DNA of 64,000 nt from Cacajao melanocephalus (lineage: Eukaryota; Chordata; Mammalia; Primates; Pitheciidae), in NCBI GenBank assembly GCA_963573385.1, contig CAUYLG010026663.1, positions 1-64,000 of the forward strand, given 5' to 3'. The position numbers and the translations under genes are program-made. Of the stretch, positions 1-14,141 are shown piece by piece; the stretch's first letter is position 1; each line of letters starts with the position of its first letter. Below the pieces are notes generated by a model. It saw only the letters and a program-made list of their open reading frames with translations. It searched no databases and was not told the origin of the DNA.

Positions 1-252
1 CTTTCCCAGCACTGGTGCTGCCGCATAGCCAAGGCGCCCTCCAGCAGCCCTTATGCGGGTATGGCAGAGGGCCTAGAGCTTCTTGCCTAGAAAGAGTTAT
101 TCCAGAATAATATCCCCAGCTGTCAGTGAAGTATAGCGACAACAGGTGGCCATTCACAAACATATAAAGTCTGAGTACACGAGCCTCATAAGCTTCTTGA
201 TTGAAAACTTCCCAGTGATTAAAAACTACCTGAGAGGTGAATCAACATTAAG
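1..252. other. Unassigned non-repeat segment
   Basis: No repeat family is recognised here. The second forward frame reads as plausible protein near 165-247, with the stretch [20 protein letters not shown], but it holds stops on both sides. It could be a decayed processed pseudogene or chance. The segment ends at the Alu target site. Confidence 0.3.

Positions 253-258
253 AATTTA

Positions 259-563
<305 letters not shown>

Positions 564-576
564 AATTTTGGAATGG

Positions 577-846
577 AAAGGTTGTAGTTACAAAACCAGC
601 CGTGATACTGAATATTGAATTCATTTAACTGCGGAACTAAGATTAAGCAACTGGGGAGTCAGAATCACACAATAGGACAGGAATATCTTGAACCCTTTGA
701 ACATAATAGTAATACACAGAACAAAATATTGGGAGGTCAGGACAAGGGGATATTGAAGGAAGGCTCGAGAATGCTAGATACCTCATCCTTCAGAGCAGGT
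801 AATCAATGTTGTCAGAATAATGAAACTGAAACATGTAGTTAAAAAA
577..846. other. Unassigned segment with a 75-codon open frame
   Basis: No repeat is recognised. A forward frame is open at 615-842. The peptide is polar, rich in N, Q, E and T, with no domain I recognise. Removing the upstream Alu does not join it in frame to the open stretch before the Alu. Probably noncoding. Confidence 0.25.

Positions 847-887
847 ATGACTTCAACTTTTCAATGACTTCAACTTTTCAATGACTT
847..887 (+). repeat. 17-bp tandem duplication
   Basis: The unit ATGACTTCAACTTTTCA occurs twice exactly (847-863, 864-880) followed by a 7-bp partial third copy. It sits directly upstream of the pyrimidine tract. Confidence 0.9.

Positions 888-900
888 TTTTACTCTTCTT

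Positions 901-939
901 TCTCCTTCCTTCCTTCCTCCCTTCCTTCCTTCATATATT

Positions 940-995
<56 letters not shown>

Positions 996-999
996 TTTT

Positions 1000-1048
<49 letters not shown>

Positions 1049-1089
1049 TTTCTTTCTTTCTTCTTTCTTTCTTTCTTTTTCTTTCTTTC
901..1089 (+). repeat. (TTTC)n / (TTCC)n microsatellite
   Basis: A pyrimidine-only tract of TTCC units followed by about 35 TTTC units with a few interruptions. It adjoins the 3' end of the minus-strand Alu that follows, so it is most simply an expanded Alu poly-A tail. Confidence 0.95.

Positions 1090-1388
<299 letters not shown>

Positions 1389-1534
1389 TAAATGTGATGG
1401 GTTATTTCAAGAACTAGCAACCTGGGAGCCGCACTTTCTAACCATTTTTTAATCCATCCATCTAAATTTTTTATATACATAGGTAAAGAAAGATGTTTGA
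1501 CGTGATGTCACCAAGTTGTTAATGCAGATAGGAT

Positions 1535-1620
1535 TTTGAGCGATGTGTTATTTTCTCCTTTTCTTTATTGTTTGGATTTTTAATAGTTATTCAATGTTTA
1601 TTTTATAAAAACAATAAAGA
1535..1620 (+). mobile_element. L1M 3' end fragment
   Basis: The stretch with TTCTTTATTGTTTGGATTTT followed by TTTATTTTATAAAAACAATAA matches the closing part of old mammalian L1 (L1M) 3' ends. The subfamily cannot be read with confidence. Confidence 0.5.

Positions 1621-2034
1621 CACTATTTTGATCAAAAATGCCTGCCACTTCCACTTCATCAATTCATTTTTTTTTCTGTTTGTTAAATTTTGGCCTCCGA
1701 TAGCAATTTTTCTAAGTACATCTTCAATTTCCTGAGACAGTAAATCACCAGCAAAGACTAGCCAAGGGATTTCAAATGTCCTTCTTTTAAGCTGATGCAG
1801 TTTAATGATATTACCATTCAGAATAGGAAGTAGGGAAAAGTAAAGAAAGAGAGATGGATGGAAACAAAGAGATACGCTGGAAACCTTGTTTTTCCCATAG
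1901 TCCGACATGAGTGTAAGAATGCAGAAATGCTGAAAAGGTTCAGTTCTGCTTATGAGGAGCGGGAAGAGCAAGACATAAGGCGTACTTTGGAGTCATAGTC
2001 CCAGAGCTAGACTTTAAACATCTGACTTCGTAGA
1621..2034. other. Unassigned sequence
   Basis: No repeat is recognised. A minus-strand frame is open over 1603-1971 but has no family resemblance I can name and no convincing splice sites. Confidence 0.3.

Positions 2035-2198
2035 GTCAGGCATGGCTCCATGCACGCCTGTAGTCCCAGCTACTCAGGAGGCTGAGGTGGGAGGTCCAGG
2101 AGTTCAAGGTTGCAGTGAGCTATGATTGTGCGGCTGCACTCTGGTCTGGGCAACAGAGCAAGATCCAATCTCTAAAACAACAACAGCAACAAAACACA
2035..2198 (+). mobile_element. Alu monomer (FRAM-type), plus strand
   Basis: A single arm containing GTAGTCCCAGCTACTCAGGA and CAGTGAGCTATGATTGTG, ending in a degenerate CAA-rich tail (AACAACAACAGCAACAAAAC). 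Its length and lack of a second arm fit a free right Alu monomer or a 5'-truncated AluJ. Confidence 0.8.

Positions 2199-3307
2199 TA
2201 ACCACATGGGAATAAAAGGACGGGTGCAGAGAATGAGATGTAGGATGGAGTGTTACTAGAGGTGGAAATGAAGGTGGGGGAGGTGTGTTAGGAGGATTAG
2301 GGGTTAGAGGACTCGACGCAGACACTTGTCCTGCTCTGCCTGTGGCCACAGAAAGATGAAAAGTGTGGGGTGCATGGCGAGACATCAAGATGACTAAGAA
2401 ATAGAAATCCCTCCACGTCAAATGCATGCATCCAACCATCTCTAAATACAAAGACTTACAGTATAGACACAGCTGAAACCTGAGGCAACCCTGGGAAAAT
2501 GAAATCCTCACATTTAATCAAAATAAGATCACTGGAAACCTGATTGAAACCTTTCATGCCCCTCAGATTATTATGAGGGGCAACTTGAGTGGGTGAGAAT
2601 TGTATTTTATTCACCTTAGTTCAAATAATGTATATAAAACCCAATTCTGGTCTACTCACCTGGGGAGGGGAATACCTGTTCTAACAGCAGCAGCAACCAA
2701 AAGCAGCCTGGTGTCGAATCTTAGATTCACTGCTGTAAAGAGGACCAGAAGAGGAAAAAGCCAGAGAGAGACTTTAATCAATTGGAGTTTAACCTTTGGT
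2801 TCGATATGTTTCATCTTGTGGTCAGAACCGAAAGGGCTGAGGCGGCTTCATTTTAAAAGTTGTGTTGATGACTTATCAAAAGCAGTTATATCTGGGAGAT
2901 CATTCAGGTGAGAGAACACTCCAAAGTAATTTCTGTTCTACTTAGCATTTATATAGCACCAGAGAGCTCTGCGGGGTTATTAATACACACCTCTTACTTT
3001 CAGAGCAATTTACAGCCCTTCTGGACTGTGCCCTTATCCGCCGGGCTGGAGGGGTAGGTGGGGGCCAAGAAGTCAGATGGCTGGAGCCTCTGCTTTGAAA
3101 CTATTCATTTGCCTTTCCTGTTGAGGGCGGCCCCTCCACTCAGAAATCAGCTTCCTCAGCAGACCTGTCCTCAACCGTGAAGGACAACCCTCCCCTGCTC
3201 CATGGAAGCTCTGTGGACGGGCCATTTTCTGTGGAAGAGATACACAGAAAGGATGAGGAACAGGGAGAGATACCCACAGTGTGAACCCTAGGCAAAAGGT
3301 GGCATTA
2199..3307. other. Repeat-poor sequence, no gene identified
   Basis: No element is recognised. A forward frame at 2600-2911 runs into a good splice-donor string (TTCAGGTGAGAG at about 2904-2915), and the minus strand has an acceptor-like CTCTTCCACAG at about 3230-3240. 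Neither has a matching partner site, so no exon is called. Confidence 0.35.

Positions 3308-3603
3308 GGCCAGGGGGGGTGGCCCACGTCTGTAATCCTAGCACTTTGGGAAGCCTAGGCGGGTGGATTCTTGAGGTCAGGAGTTTGAAACCAGCCTGGC
3401 CAATATAGTGAAACCCCATCTGTACTAAAAATACAAAAATTAGTTGGGTATGGTGGTGGGTGCCTGTAATCCCAGCTACTCAGGAGGCTGAGGCAGGAGA
3501 CTTGCTGAACCCTGGAAGTGGAGGTTGCAGTGAGCCAAGATTGTACCACTGCACTCCAGCCTGGGCAACAGAGTGAGATTCTGTCTCAAAACAAACAAAC
3601 AAA
3308..3603 (+). mobile_element. Alu, full length
   Basis: Two-armed Alu from GGCCAGG to a CAAACAAACAAA tail. An approximate repeat of AAAAGGTGGCAT before it and AAAATGCGGCAT after it is the likely target-site duplication. Confidence 0.95.

Positions 3604-3975
3604 AATGCGGCATGTGTTCCACTCCCCTCTGGCACCAACCTTCTTCCTGTGGAGACGGCTGCCTGTACTCGCCCTGGGTGGGAACTCGGGGACTTCCTGC
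3701 TCCCTGTTGTCTTCCCACAGTCCCTCCCTGAGCTGTCCTGCCAGACGCAGCACTCCATCTCCTTAAGACTGCAGGCTGGGCGGTGTCCTCTTGTCCTGGA
3801 ACTGGGGGCCAAATATCTAGAGTGCCTCATATGCCCAAGAGAGCTGCCAAGGACTATCAACAACCTGGGTGGGCATCTCTCTGGGGACTTAATAGAGGCA
3901 GCAGCACTGGCTCTCCCTCATGCCAACTTCTCCCCCCTAACCCTGTCTTTCTACAGGAAAAGACCAATATGGGGC
3604..3975. other. Non-repeat sequence between Alu and L1
   Basis: GC-moderate sequence with two acceptor-like strings (CTTCCCACAG near 3711-3720 and TTTCTACAG near 3948-3956) and no coding unit I recognise. Confidence 0.3.

Positions 3976-4387
3976 ATCAACTTAGATATCCATCAAAGGT
4001 GGGCTGGATAAAAGAAATGTACTGCATATACACCATGGAATACTATGCAGCCATGAAAAAGGATGAGATCACGTCCTTTGAAGCTCATGGATGCAGGTGG
4101 AGGCTGTTTTCCCAAGCACATTAATGCAGGAACAGAAAACCAAATACTGCATGTTCTCACTACTAAGGGAGTTGAACACTGGGTAGTCATAGACAAAGAT
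4201 GGGGACAGTAGACACCAGGCACTGCTAGAAAGGGGAGAAACGGAGGGAGGCAAGAGCTGCCAAACTACCTGCTGGGACCTATGCTAACTACCTGGGTGAC
4301 CGGAGCAGTCATATCCCAAACCTTAGCATCATGCAATATACCCATATAACCCCCAATCTAAAATGAAAGTTGAAATTATTTTTTTAA
3976..4387 (+). mobile_element. L1 3' end, 5'-truncated
   Basis: It carries the end of ORF2 and the 3' UTR: CAACTTAGATATCCATCAAA, ACCATGGAATACTATGCAGC and ACTGCATGTTCTCACTACTA are landmark strings of primate L1. It ends in a short A/T-rich tail. Confidence 0.92.

Positions 4388-5449
4388 AGGAAGTATGGAC
4401 ACCTTCCCCCTCAAAAAAAACACGAGAGGAGCGGACAGGAGAGGCTCTCTGGGGCAGTGCCCCTGTGGACAGTGTAGTGCCCAGTTTAAGATTCTCTTCT
4501 TCCACGAAGCTAAATGAGGGTTTTTTACAGTTACTTCTGAAGGTTGGAGGTTCCTGCCAGAGGAGACGAGGACAGTGTGGCTCCTAAAGAGCGTGCGAGC
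4601 CCAGGGCAAATCAGTCTGAAGGGATCCTAGTAAAAGAAACTCGCGTGTCCTAAAGGACAGTGCTTTGCAGTATCTCCTGTCCCTAAGTACAAGGCTAAGG
4701 GCCACCTCCCAGGAGGGCTTGGAGTGGCCAGCTGGACATTTGTGTAGGCAGTGAGCTTGTTGGTTGGCTTGAGTGGGGAGAAGAGAGTTGGAAAAGAGAG
4801 ACGGCAGAAGGAGAGAGGGCATGGCTGTGGGGCACCTGGCTTGCTCAGAGTCTGGTGTGGCCAGGATCTGTCACCCTCGGGTTGAAGGGAAACTGTAGAA
4901 CATGGCAGAACCCAAGCTCTTTTGCTGTACTCTCAGCCAGAGGGCTGTTGGCTAGGGTTGGAGTCCTCACCCCAAGAGGCTGGAGGATAGAAGGCCAGGA
5001 GTAGGCTCTTGGAAGGGTTGGAAAACTCAGGCCAGGGAGGCTCCCCCTCCTGTGGGAGGAGGCCCAATGTTGCTTCAAGGAGCTCACATGGCTGGACATT
5101 GCCATGAAGAGCCTCCCAGCGCCGGTGTGAGCCCCAGGTGCAGGGCCAGTCCAGATGGTCTATCACAGCACCTGCGCAGACACTGAGCTCCCCTTCACTC
5201 TTCATTATGCAACCAGTGAAATATCAGAAAGTGGATGAAAAACAACACAAATCACACCAACTTTTAACTTCTTTCATCTCCTGCTTCTAGATCTAAAGTC
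5301 GAGTCATAGGAATACTGAGTTTAGACAGATTGTTTAGATTCTAATGTGACACCAAGTGTCTCATTTAAGTAAATTTTCGTATCTGTAAAATGCATACATT
5401 AAGATAATCTTATTTGGGGATTTAAAAAGTAAGTTTGTTTTACCACTCA
4388..5449. other. Repeat-poor sequence, no gene identified
   Basis: About 1 kb without a recognised repeat. Several antisense open frames of 80-150 codons exist but have no recognisable domains. Nothing here supports a gene call. Confidence 0.35.

Positions 5450-5690
5450 GTGCAAAATAATACCGATCTTCTGTAGGAAATGTAGAAAGCACAGAGAAGT
5501 TTTTCAAAAGCTAAATCTGAACAGAAACCCCACACTGAGAAATAATGATTAGACCTCGGAGTAGCTTCTTTCCCATCATTCTGTGTACGTATGTGCTGCC
5601 ATGCACAGAGATGGGATCATATTGCATATGTTGCATTGTGACCAACTTTTTAATCACAGCGTTATATCATAAACACTTTCTGTGGAATTC
5450..5690 (-). 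mobile_element. Old L1 (L1M) fragment, minus strand
   Basis: GATGGGATCATATTGCATAT and the following ATCATAAACACTTTCTGTGG resemble the reverse complement of the L1M 3' UTR. The copy is diverged and its boundaries are approximate. Confidence 0.5.

Positions 5691-5967
5691 TTACGCAGCA
5701 TCACGTATTGGACACGGGGTATTTTTCTGTTGGACATCTCAAATGGGGAAGCCCACCTGGACAGTCCTCGTTGTTGCTCTAACGGGGTGGCTGTTGGAGC
5801 TAAGCTTGTGGAATTTTGCTTTGGAGGCCTCACATCATGATGCCTTTCTGAACCTGAACTCGTAGTTTCTCACAGCGCTTCAATGAGTTCTGGACTGGTG
5901 GAGTTGGAGGGGCAGCAGGAACAGGGTGAAAGTGGGAAGCGGGGCTGTGAGACCAAGGCAAGCCTGA
5691..5967. other. Unassigned sequence
   Basis: No repeat or gene is recognised between the L1M fragment and the MST LTR. Confidence 0.3.

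Positions 5968-6370
5968 TGATACGGTGTGGATGTGTGTCCCTCCAAATCT
6001 CCTGTTGAAATGCAGTCCCCACTGCTGAGGTGGAACCTGCTGGGAGGCGCTGGGCTGTGGCAGTGGATCCCTCTTGACTTGGTGCCGTCCTTGCCATAGT
6101 GAGTGAGTTCTGGTGAGATCTGGTTGTTTAAAACAGTGTGGCACCTCCCGCCCTCTCTCTCTTGCTCTTATTCTCACCATGTGATGCGCCTGCTCCCACT
6201 TGGCCTTCTACCATGAGTAAAAGCTCCCTTAAGTCTCCTCAGAAGCTGGGCAGATGCCAGCGCCATGCTTGTCCAGCCTGCAGAACCACGAGCCAATTAC
6301 ACCCGTTTTCCTTATGAATTACCCAATCTCAGATATTCCTTTTATAGCAACACAAGAATGGTCTAACACA
5968..6370 (+). mobile_element. Solo LTR, MST/THE1 family (ERVL-MaLR)
   Basis: The sequence starts TGATACGGTGTGGATGTGTG and carries the family landmarks TGGTGAGATCTGGTTGTTTA, GCCTTCTACCATGAG and TTCCTTATGAATTACCCA, ending GAATGGTCTAACACA. No internal retroviral sequence adjoins it, so it is a solo LTR. 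The flanking 5-mers match only partly. Confidence 0.88.

Positions 6371-6977
6371 TCTGGGATAGACAGTAGATGGCAGGTCTGG
6401 GGTTGTGGGCTAGGCCTGCAGTTGTGAGAGAATTGCTTGGAATTCTGCAAGACCATATAGGAGGCCAGGTGACATGAAAGGTTGTGGGTCAAACCAGGCA
6501 GGGGGGTCCACAATCAGGAAGGCGTGCAGCCTATGTACAAACATTTACTCCAGGAAATCTGTGAACACAGACCGTGTGCCGGATACTAGAGAGCTGATAC
6601 TCTGATGATTGAGAGGGAGCCAAACTCCGTGCCAGCCTAAGAAACAGCAGTCTAGTAGTGAGGACATTGCAAAAAAAAAGGTTTCATTAAAATGTAATAA
6701 ATGCCATCAAGGAAGCTGGAACAGTTGCGGCGGGACAGGAGGGGAAACCCCTCAGAGTGTGGGAAATCTCACAGGGAGGCTGACGCCAGAGTTGAGTTGG
6801 GGGGTGGGCCACAGCAGATAGAGGGACAGTGGGCATGGGTGGGGGGCGAGGTCAAGTGCAGGATGGCAGGCAAGGTGAGAGCAGCTCAGGGGGCGGGAGT
6901 GGATCTTGGTCTTTGGGGAAGAGAAAGGGGAAGTTCTAAGAGTTAGATTCAATAAAATCTTTTGAGGATTTGCTCTA
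6371..6977. other. Unassigned, G-rich in part
   Basis: No element is recognised. Guanine runs at 6797-6860 may form G-quadruplexes. Overlapping open frames here reflect the low stop density of G-rich DNA. Confidence 0.3.

Positions 6978-7660
<683 letters not shown>

Positions 7661-7694
7661 AATGGGCACACGTGGGGTTGTAGTTGGGCTAATG

Positions 7695-7822
7695 AAAGTG
7701 TGCCCTGCTCTGGTGATGGGTGATCAAAATCTCACAAATCACCACTAAAGAATGTACTCATGGAACCAAACACCATCTGTTGCCCCAATGACCTATGGAA
7801 ATAATTTTTTTTAAACAAAGAA
7695..7822 (+). mobile_element. L1 3' tip
   Basis: AAATCACCACTAAAGAATGT and ATGACCTATGGAAATAAT match the last ~100 bp of an L1 3' UTR of intermediate age. The left boundary is approximate. Confidence 0.7.

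Positions 7823-7849
7823 AGAAAGTTAAACTGTTCAGCTCTGTTA

Positions 7850-7950
7850 CATGCAAGCTCTGTGACATTAATTTTCCTCGCTGAGCTTTCCTCGCCCATC
7901 TGTAAAACCAGGGGTCAGCTCTAACTCTCTGGGCTATGCTTAGGGTCAAA
7850..7950 (+). repeat. MIR fragment
   Basis: The core pattern GCTCTGTGACATTAATTTTC then CCCATCTGTAAAACCAGGGG follows the MIR consensus (loss-of-serum-style CTGTGTGACC...CATCTGTAAAATGGG). Confidence 0.6.

Positions 7951-8379
7951 TGAGAAAACTGGAGGGAAAACACCTATCATGCTGGAGGCCCGGGAAGCCT
8001 GGACTTCTTCCTACCGCCGTGAAAACCCAGCTCTCATGGAAGATACCGTGTGCTGGGTGTCCAGCTGCAAGTGCCCTTGCTCCATGTCCTAAGGGCAAGG
8101 TTACTTCTCCGCCATCAACTGAGCCTGTGAAGGCTGAGTCGGGTTGAGTGTGGAAGGTCTGGGACATGAATCTCACTGCTGTTTAACTCAGGGCCAGGCT
8201 TGTTCTACAAAGTTGCCCAGCACAGTCCCATGAGGTCAGGACACAGGGTACAGCTTCAAATGCCTCCTAACCTGGCAGGAAAGGATTAGCAGGTAAGCTC
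8301 CAGCCCTTGAAACCACCACAATGGTGGCCACCATAATTGTGCCCTTGACAGCCATTATCAGAGCTCACCTGCCCCGAGT
7951..8379. other. Unassigned sequence
   Basis: No repeat or gene is recognised before the MLT1 LTR. Confidence 0.3.

Positions 8380-8384
8380 CAGAG

Positions 8385-8781
8385 TGTTTTGGGCTGAAGT
8401 GTGTCCCCCTTGCTCCCTTCCCCAAATTCACATGTTGAAGTCCTAACCCCCAGGACCTCAGAATGTGGCTGTATTTGAAGACAGGCCTTCAGAGAGGTGA
8501 CTGAGTTAAAATGAGATCGTAAGGATGAGCCCTAATCCAAAGGACTGCTCTTTTTATAAGAAGAGGAGATGAGGGCACAGACACACACAGAAGGAAGACC
8601 ATGCGGGAACACAGGGAGAAGATGCCCATCTGCCAGCCAAGGAGAGAGGCCACAGGAGAAACTAACCCTGCCGACGTTTTGATCTCAGAAGTCCAGCCTC
8701 CAGAACCATGAGGAAATAAATTTCTGTTTAAGCCTCTCGGTCTGCAGTGCTTTGTCACGGCAGCCTGAGCAGACTCAGACA
8385..8781 (+). mobile_element. 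Solo MLT1 LTR, plus strand
   Basis: It starts TGTTTTGGGCTGAAGTGTGT and includes CATGTTGAAGTCCTAACCCC, CCTCAGAATGTGGCTGTATT and AGGAAATAAATTTCTGTTTA (poly-A signal region), ending in CA. A 5-bp duplication CAGAG lies at 8380-8384 and 8782-8786, as expected for retroviral integration. Confidence 0.88.

Positions 8782-8786
8782 CAGAG

Positions 8787-10045
8787 GCTGACAATCTTCC
8801 CCTTCCTGTCTATTATTCTTGCTGCTAAACATCAAACCAAGCATATTCTGCCAGTGAGTGCCCTTGCAGCTGTGGTGCCTCTGTGGCCTTGTTTTTCCTG
8901 CTCACTCAAACCCTCCTGACTGGAACCTTCCATGGCTGCTCCAGCCCCGGCTCTCCTTTCCCCGAGCCCTGCCATGTGTAGACCTCAGAGTTCTCTCATC
9001 ACTTCATGAAAATTTACCTTGTGCCTCAGTTATAGTAGAAGCCCTTTGGCTGCCAACTGCTTGGCTGTGTCACCTGCAGCAAGTTCTGGAACCTTCAGTT
9101 TCCTCATGTGTACGAACAGCTGTAACCTGACCACACTGGATGAACAACCAGCTCTGCCTGACCCTGGAATCCCAGATGCCTCTCTTGGCCCGTGGTGGGA
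9201 CACCCTGCTCTGCCACCTCTCAGGGCTACCATTGCTACCATGAAAGGCCTGCCTGACCCTGTGGCCCTGGCTCTGCTGGCCACAGCAGGTGCACAACCTC
9301 CTGTAGACTGTGGTTCAGCTCTGAGGCCCTGACATTCCCAGGCTGGGTCTTCATGCAGCACACAGTTATCTGGCTTACGTTCAGCCACCAGGTCCCGTGA
9401 GAGGACAAGGACAGATGAGGCCTTCATCTTGCCTGCCTGGACTCCGAGATATTATCTTTGTGCTGCAATAGGTAATAGCTCCCTGCAGCTGATGACTCAG
9501 ACTTCCTCCTTTCAAAAAACACCTTTGCTTTTTGGCAGGGCCACTTTGCCTCTGTGACATTCAAGAAGGACTTACCACAGAGACCTGCCTGCAAGTTGCA
9601 AAAACCGTAAGGGGAAAAACTTTGCCTGGAGAGTGCTCTTGAACACTAAACCATATTGCTTTGCCAAACAGGAATGTGGGGCTGAAATAGGGGTCTTTGT
9701 CAGAGGTAGGTGCAATTTTACAATTGAAGCCAACAGGCTTGAAATATAGTGAAAGTATGTTTGGTTAAAAAATAAACTCTCCAAGTTTGCAAAAGGGTCA
9801 GTTGTCATTACTTTTATTTGGGCTCAGAAATCTTTCCCAACCACAGCTTAATCTTTTCTCAAACAATCTATGACAACCTCCAGCTACAGGAAGCTAAAAG
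9901 AGCCACTGTATCATGTCCAAATAAGGAATATTATGAAGATGTCTGTGTATCTAGGGAGACTAGCCCCCTCCCTGCCAGGGTTGGTCACCTGAATTGACTT
10001 TACCTGTGAGCACCCATCAGCTAGGAGGCTGGACTTTTGTGACAC
8787..10045. other. Mostly unassigned; one MIR fragment
   Basis: Apart from a MIR piece at 9040-9115, no repeat is recognised. Open frames of 70-107 codons on both strands overlap one another and show no known domain. Confidence 0.35.
9040..9115 (+). repeat. MIR fragment
   Basis: TTGGCTGTGTCACCTGCAGC followed by CTTCAGTTTCCTCATGTGTA follows the MIR core. Confidence 0.6.

Positions 10046-10578
10046 AACATTTTTTTCCCTCTCTCAACCTTTTTCTCTGTCATAACTTGTTATTGAACTC
10101 AGAAGCAGGAACAATGCCCCAATCCCTCTGGGAGATACGGTGTCGTGGCAGTTTGGGTTCTTTTTAAATGCACGTGTCATTTGTCCTGACATCTGGTTCT
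10201 GAAACACATGGAGAATCCATAAAAAGGCAGAACCTAAATAAATGTTTACAGAAGTAGGAAGGCTGCAAATCTTGTGACCTCCAAAATTATGGCTTGTTAT
10301 CATTTAATTATAGCTACATCTTAGCAGAATTCAAATCCCTCTCATCCTCCTAACCTGGTGGCCTTTCAGTAGTTTTATTAATGTGGTTTAGTTTAGGGGA
10401 AGGGCTACTATCATTTAAAGTATGAACTAAGTTTCTCCCTAAGGTAGTTTGATCCACACTCAGGAATGATCAGGGCAGTTTGGAGTTTACAGGCAGGATT
10501 GAGGTGGTTTAGATCGTATCTCTTTCACTGTCATAATTTTCTCCTTGTTATAATTTTTGCAAAGGTGTTTTTAGCCCT
10046..10578 (-). mobile_element. ERV1-type LTR (MER4-like), minus strand
   Basis: Read on the minus strand, the start region ACACCTTTGCAAAAATTATA, then ACAGTGAAAGAGATACGATC and GGGAGAAACTTAGTTCATAC follow ERV1 LTRs of the MER4 kind. Both boundaries are estimated and the family name is tentative. 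Confidence 0.5.

Positions 10579-11017
10579 TTGTTAAAGAACAAAGATTGCC
10601 ACGTGGATGAGCAGGGTTTGAACACCCTGCCTCTTTGAGAGGACCTGTCCATGCCCCACCAGCTCCTGTGGGCTTCATGGCCCCTCACTATTGGGTAAAG
10701 AATGTGACTCCAGTTCCTCTACAAAGCGTCATCTGCCACCTCAGCCAACCTGGTTTTCTGCACATTCACTCCCTTATTTAGCAAGCCTGGGAATCTTTTT
10801 TGTTTATCTCCAATTCAGTGCTTGAAGGGAGAAGGGAGAAGCTGCATTTGTTCTGCCTCACACCTCTGGTACCATCAGTCCCTGGTTTGAGGGGCATGAA
10901 GCAGATACAATTATGGGACCATCCTTGAGAAAAAGAATGAAGTGATTTTACTTTGGCAAATTTTACCGAAGCATATGACCATGTAAACGCATTGCAGGAG
11001 CCTATCCCAAAGCCTGG
10579..11017. other. Unassigned sequence
   Basis: No element is recognised between the two LTRs. Part may belong to retroviral internal sequence too decayed to name. Confidence 0.3.

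Positions 11018-12045
<1,028 letters not shown>

Positions 12046-12559
12046 GGGCTCAAGATTTTACTTTTATTTCACACTCAGAAGGAGCCTGAGCCTTAAGATT
12101 TACTAGCTGCTCAGGAAATCTGCCTGTGCTCTCTGGGATGTTGGTGGCATTTCTGTGGGGATGCTTCTTGGCCACTTGTGGCCTTTAGTTCTTGGGTCTT
12201 GAGTCGCCTCAACCATCCCCACCTGCCCAAGTCTCTCCCATCTTCATTCTTCCTCTTTTTATCAGGTAGCAAGATAAGTTCTGTGATTTACCGTTGGCCT
12301 CAGTGCCCTCTTCGGTAAAGTGGGGATTTAGGATGTTATCTTTCAGAAAATGTCTGAAACATACTTGGCTCTCAGTGAATGTTATCCTGTGCCTATTTCT
12401 CAAACCACATGTACAGATTCCTGACCTATCAGCTGCTCATACTTCTAGGTCTGGTTCCACAACAAAATTTTATCACAGCAAAGAATTGTAAAATTTGTAC
12501 CCCTCATCCTATAGTGTAAAAATAGCTGCCAGAAGAGACCATGGACCATGCAGAACAGA
12046..12559. other. Unassigned sequence with a MIR fragment
   Basis: Contains a MIR piece at 12285-12395. 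The rest is unassigned. Confidence 0.35.
12285..12395 (+). repeat. MIR fragment
   Basis: GGCCTCAGTGCCCTCTTCGG, AAAGTGGGGATTTAGG and CTCTCAGTGAATGTTATCC follow the 3' half of MIR. Confidence 0.6.

Positions 12560-12945
12560 GATTAGAATGATTCACTGAAGACTTGTTTATTGTAGTAAAT
12601 GACCCAAACCAACTTAAATCTTAAATGTCTTGCCAGAAGAGATGAGTAAACCTAAGGTAACATCATACAGTGGAATACATGACAACTACCAAACTCATTT
12701 TAAATATTAATAGATTTCATAATATATTGCCAAGTGAATACTACAGGTGACAGAACTGTATTTGCAATCTTATTTTATTTTTGTAAAATAAATACTTTAC
12801 AGACACACACACACACACACACACACCCCACAGTGTTGCAGGAAGCATATGCACCAGATGTTAACTGTGGTTATCAGAAGGATGAGGCAAGGGGCCATTT
12901 TCTTGTTTTGCTGACCTGCATTTCCTATAAGGCTGCAGTGGAGGA
12560..12945 (+). mobile_element. L1M 3' end with an internal (AC)n
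   Basis: TACAGTGGAATACATGAC, ATATTGCCAAGTGAATA and GTTAACTGTGGTTATCAGAA match the L1M 3' region in order. A pure AC run at 12803-12826 lies where such L1s often carry a TG/CA-type tract. Confidence 0.7.

Positions 12946-13639
12946 GGCCCCTCGGGGCCCCACACTCCGGCCCTCTCCTTTCCTCTGCCTAACCCCATTT
13001 CAAGCTTATAATCAAATTCTAATCAGCAAGTGGGTACCCAATTGCCGAATGTTTTTGGGCTCCTGCTTGTCAATTTAAAAACAGCAGGCGTTTCTAGCCA
13101 ATTACTGCAGTGACTCTAGAAGAATGATTACTTTCTCCATCTTGTGGCTCTGATGATTCTTCAGGAAATTGAGCTGAGAGTTTAATGTCAAGTGGCTTTG
13201 TGAACGGCATTTTTATTGGAAGTTGAGCCTTTGATTTCTGAGTTGTGAAGCAACTCTGTTCTATTTGATAGAGTGTTTTCTTGGACCATGTAAGACATCA
13301 AATTTGGTTCAAAGAAGAGGACCTTGTGTGGGGACTACATACACAGGTGATCCTAAAATGTCAGCAGTTACATCTTTAGGTAGCTCTGAAGGGTTTGAAG
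13401 CAGCTTCCTAATGAGCAGCTGGTTTTGATGTGAAATTGTATTTCTAAATGGCAACTTCTCAGAGCAGCTGAGAAACAATTGTGAAATAATTATTAATAAT
13501 TGTATGTTAATGATTATTAATAATTATTTATAAATAATTATTAAGAATGACTAAAATCATTCCTAAGATTTTTTCTGTTTTACTAATAATAAGTAAAGAT
13601 TTGACTTTTGTGTTTTATTTTACAGTTTGCAAAGTACTT
12946..13639. other. Repeat-poor sequence; AT-rich near its end
   Basis: No repeat is recognised. The stretch 13486-13547 is dominated by ATTAATAAT-type motifs, partly palindromic. Motif content resembles some conserved noncoding DNA, but conservation cannot be judged from one sequence. Confidence 0.35.

Positions 13640-13693
13640 TTTAAAAACAGCTTTATTGAGATACAATTTTCATACTATACAATTCACTCCTCC

Positions 13694-13968
13694 TTTTTTT
13701 TTTTTGAGACAGGGTTTTGCTCTGTCACCCAGGCTTGTGTGCAGTGGCATGATCATGGCTCACTGCAGCCTCAATATCCTGAGCCCAAAGGATCCTCCTG
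13801 TCTCAGCCTCCCAGAGCTGGGACTACAGGTGTGTGCCACCACACCTGGCTAATTTTTAAATTTTTGTAGAGATGGAATCTCCCTATGTTGCCCAGGCTGG
13901 CCTCCAACTGCTGGGCTCAAATGATCCTCCAGTAATGAAATTATAAGCATGAGCCACTGCACCCAGCC
13694..13968 (-). mobile_element. AluJ-type, minus strand, inside L1M
   Basis: Complete reversed Alu with older-type sites (CTCACTGCAGCCTCAATATC). AATTCAC occurs just before the T-run (13681) and just after the element (13969), consistent with a target duplication. Confidence 0.93.

Positions 13969-14141
13969 AATTCACCCATTTAAAGTGCACAATTGAATGG
14001 TTTTGAGTATATTTGCAGAGTTGTGCAACCATCACCATAATCTAACTTTAGAACACTTTTTTCACCTCAAGAAGAAATTCTGCCTATTTGCAGTCACTTC
14101 CTATTCTCCATCCCAACCCTTATTCCTAGTCGTATGAAATG

Noticed and set aside
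4376..4822. 148-codon minus-strand open frame
   Set aside because: It runs into the L1 tail at one end and has low-complexity composition; no support for coding.
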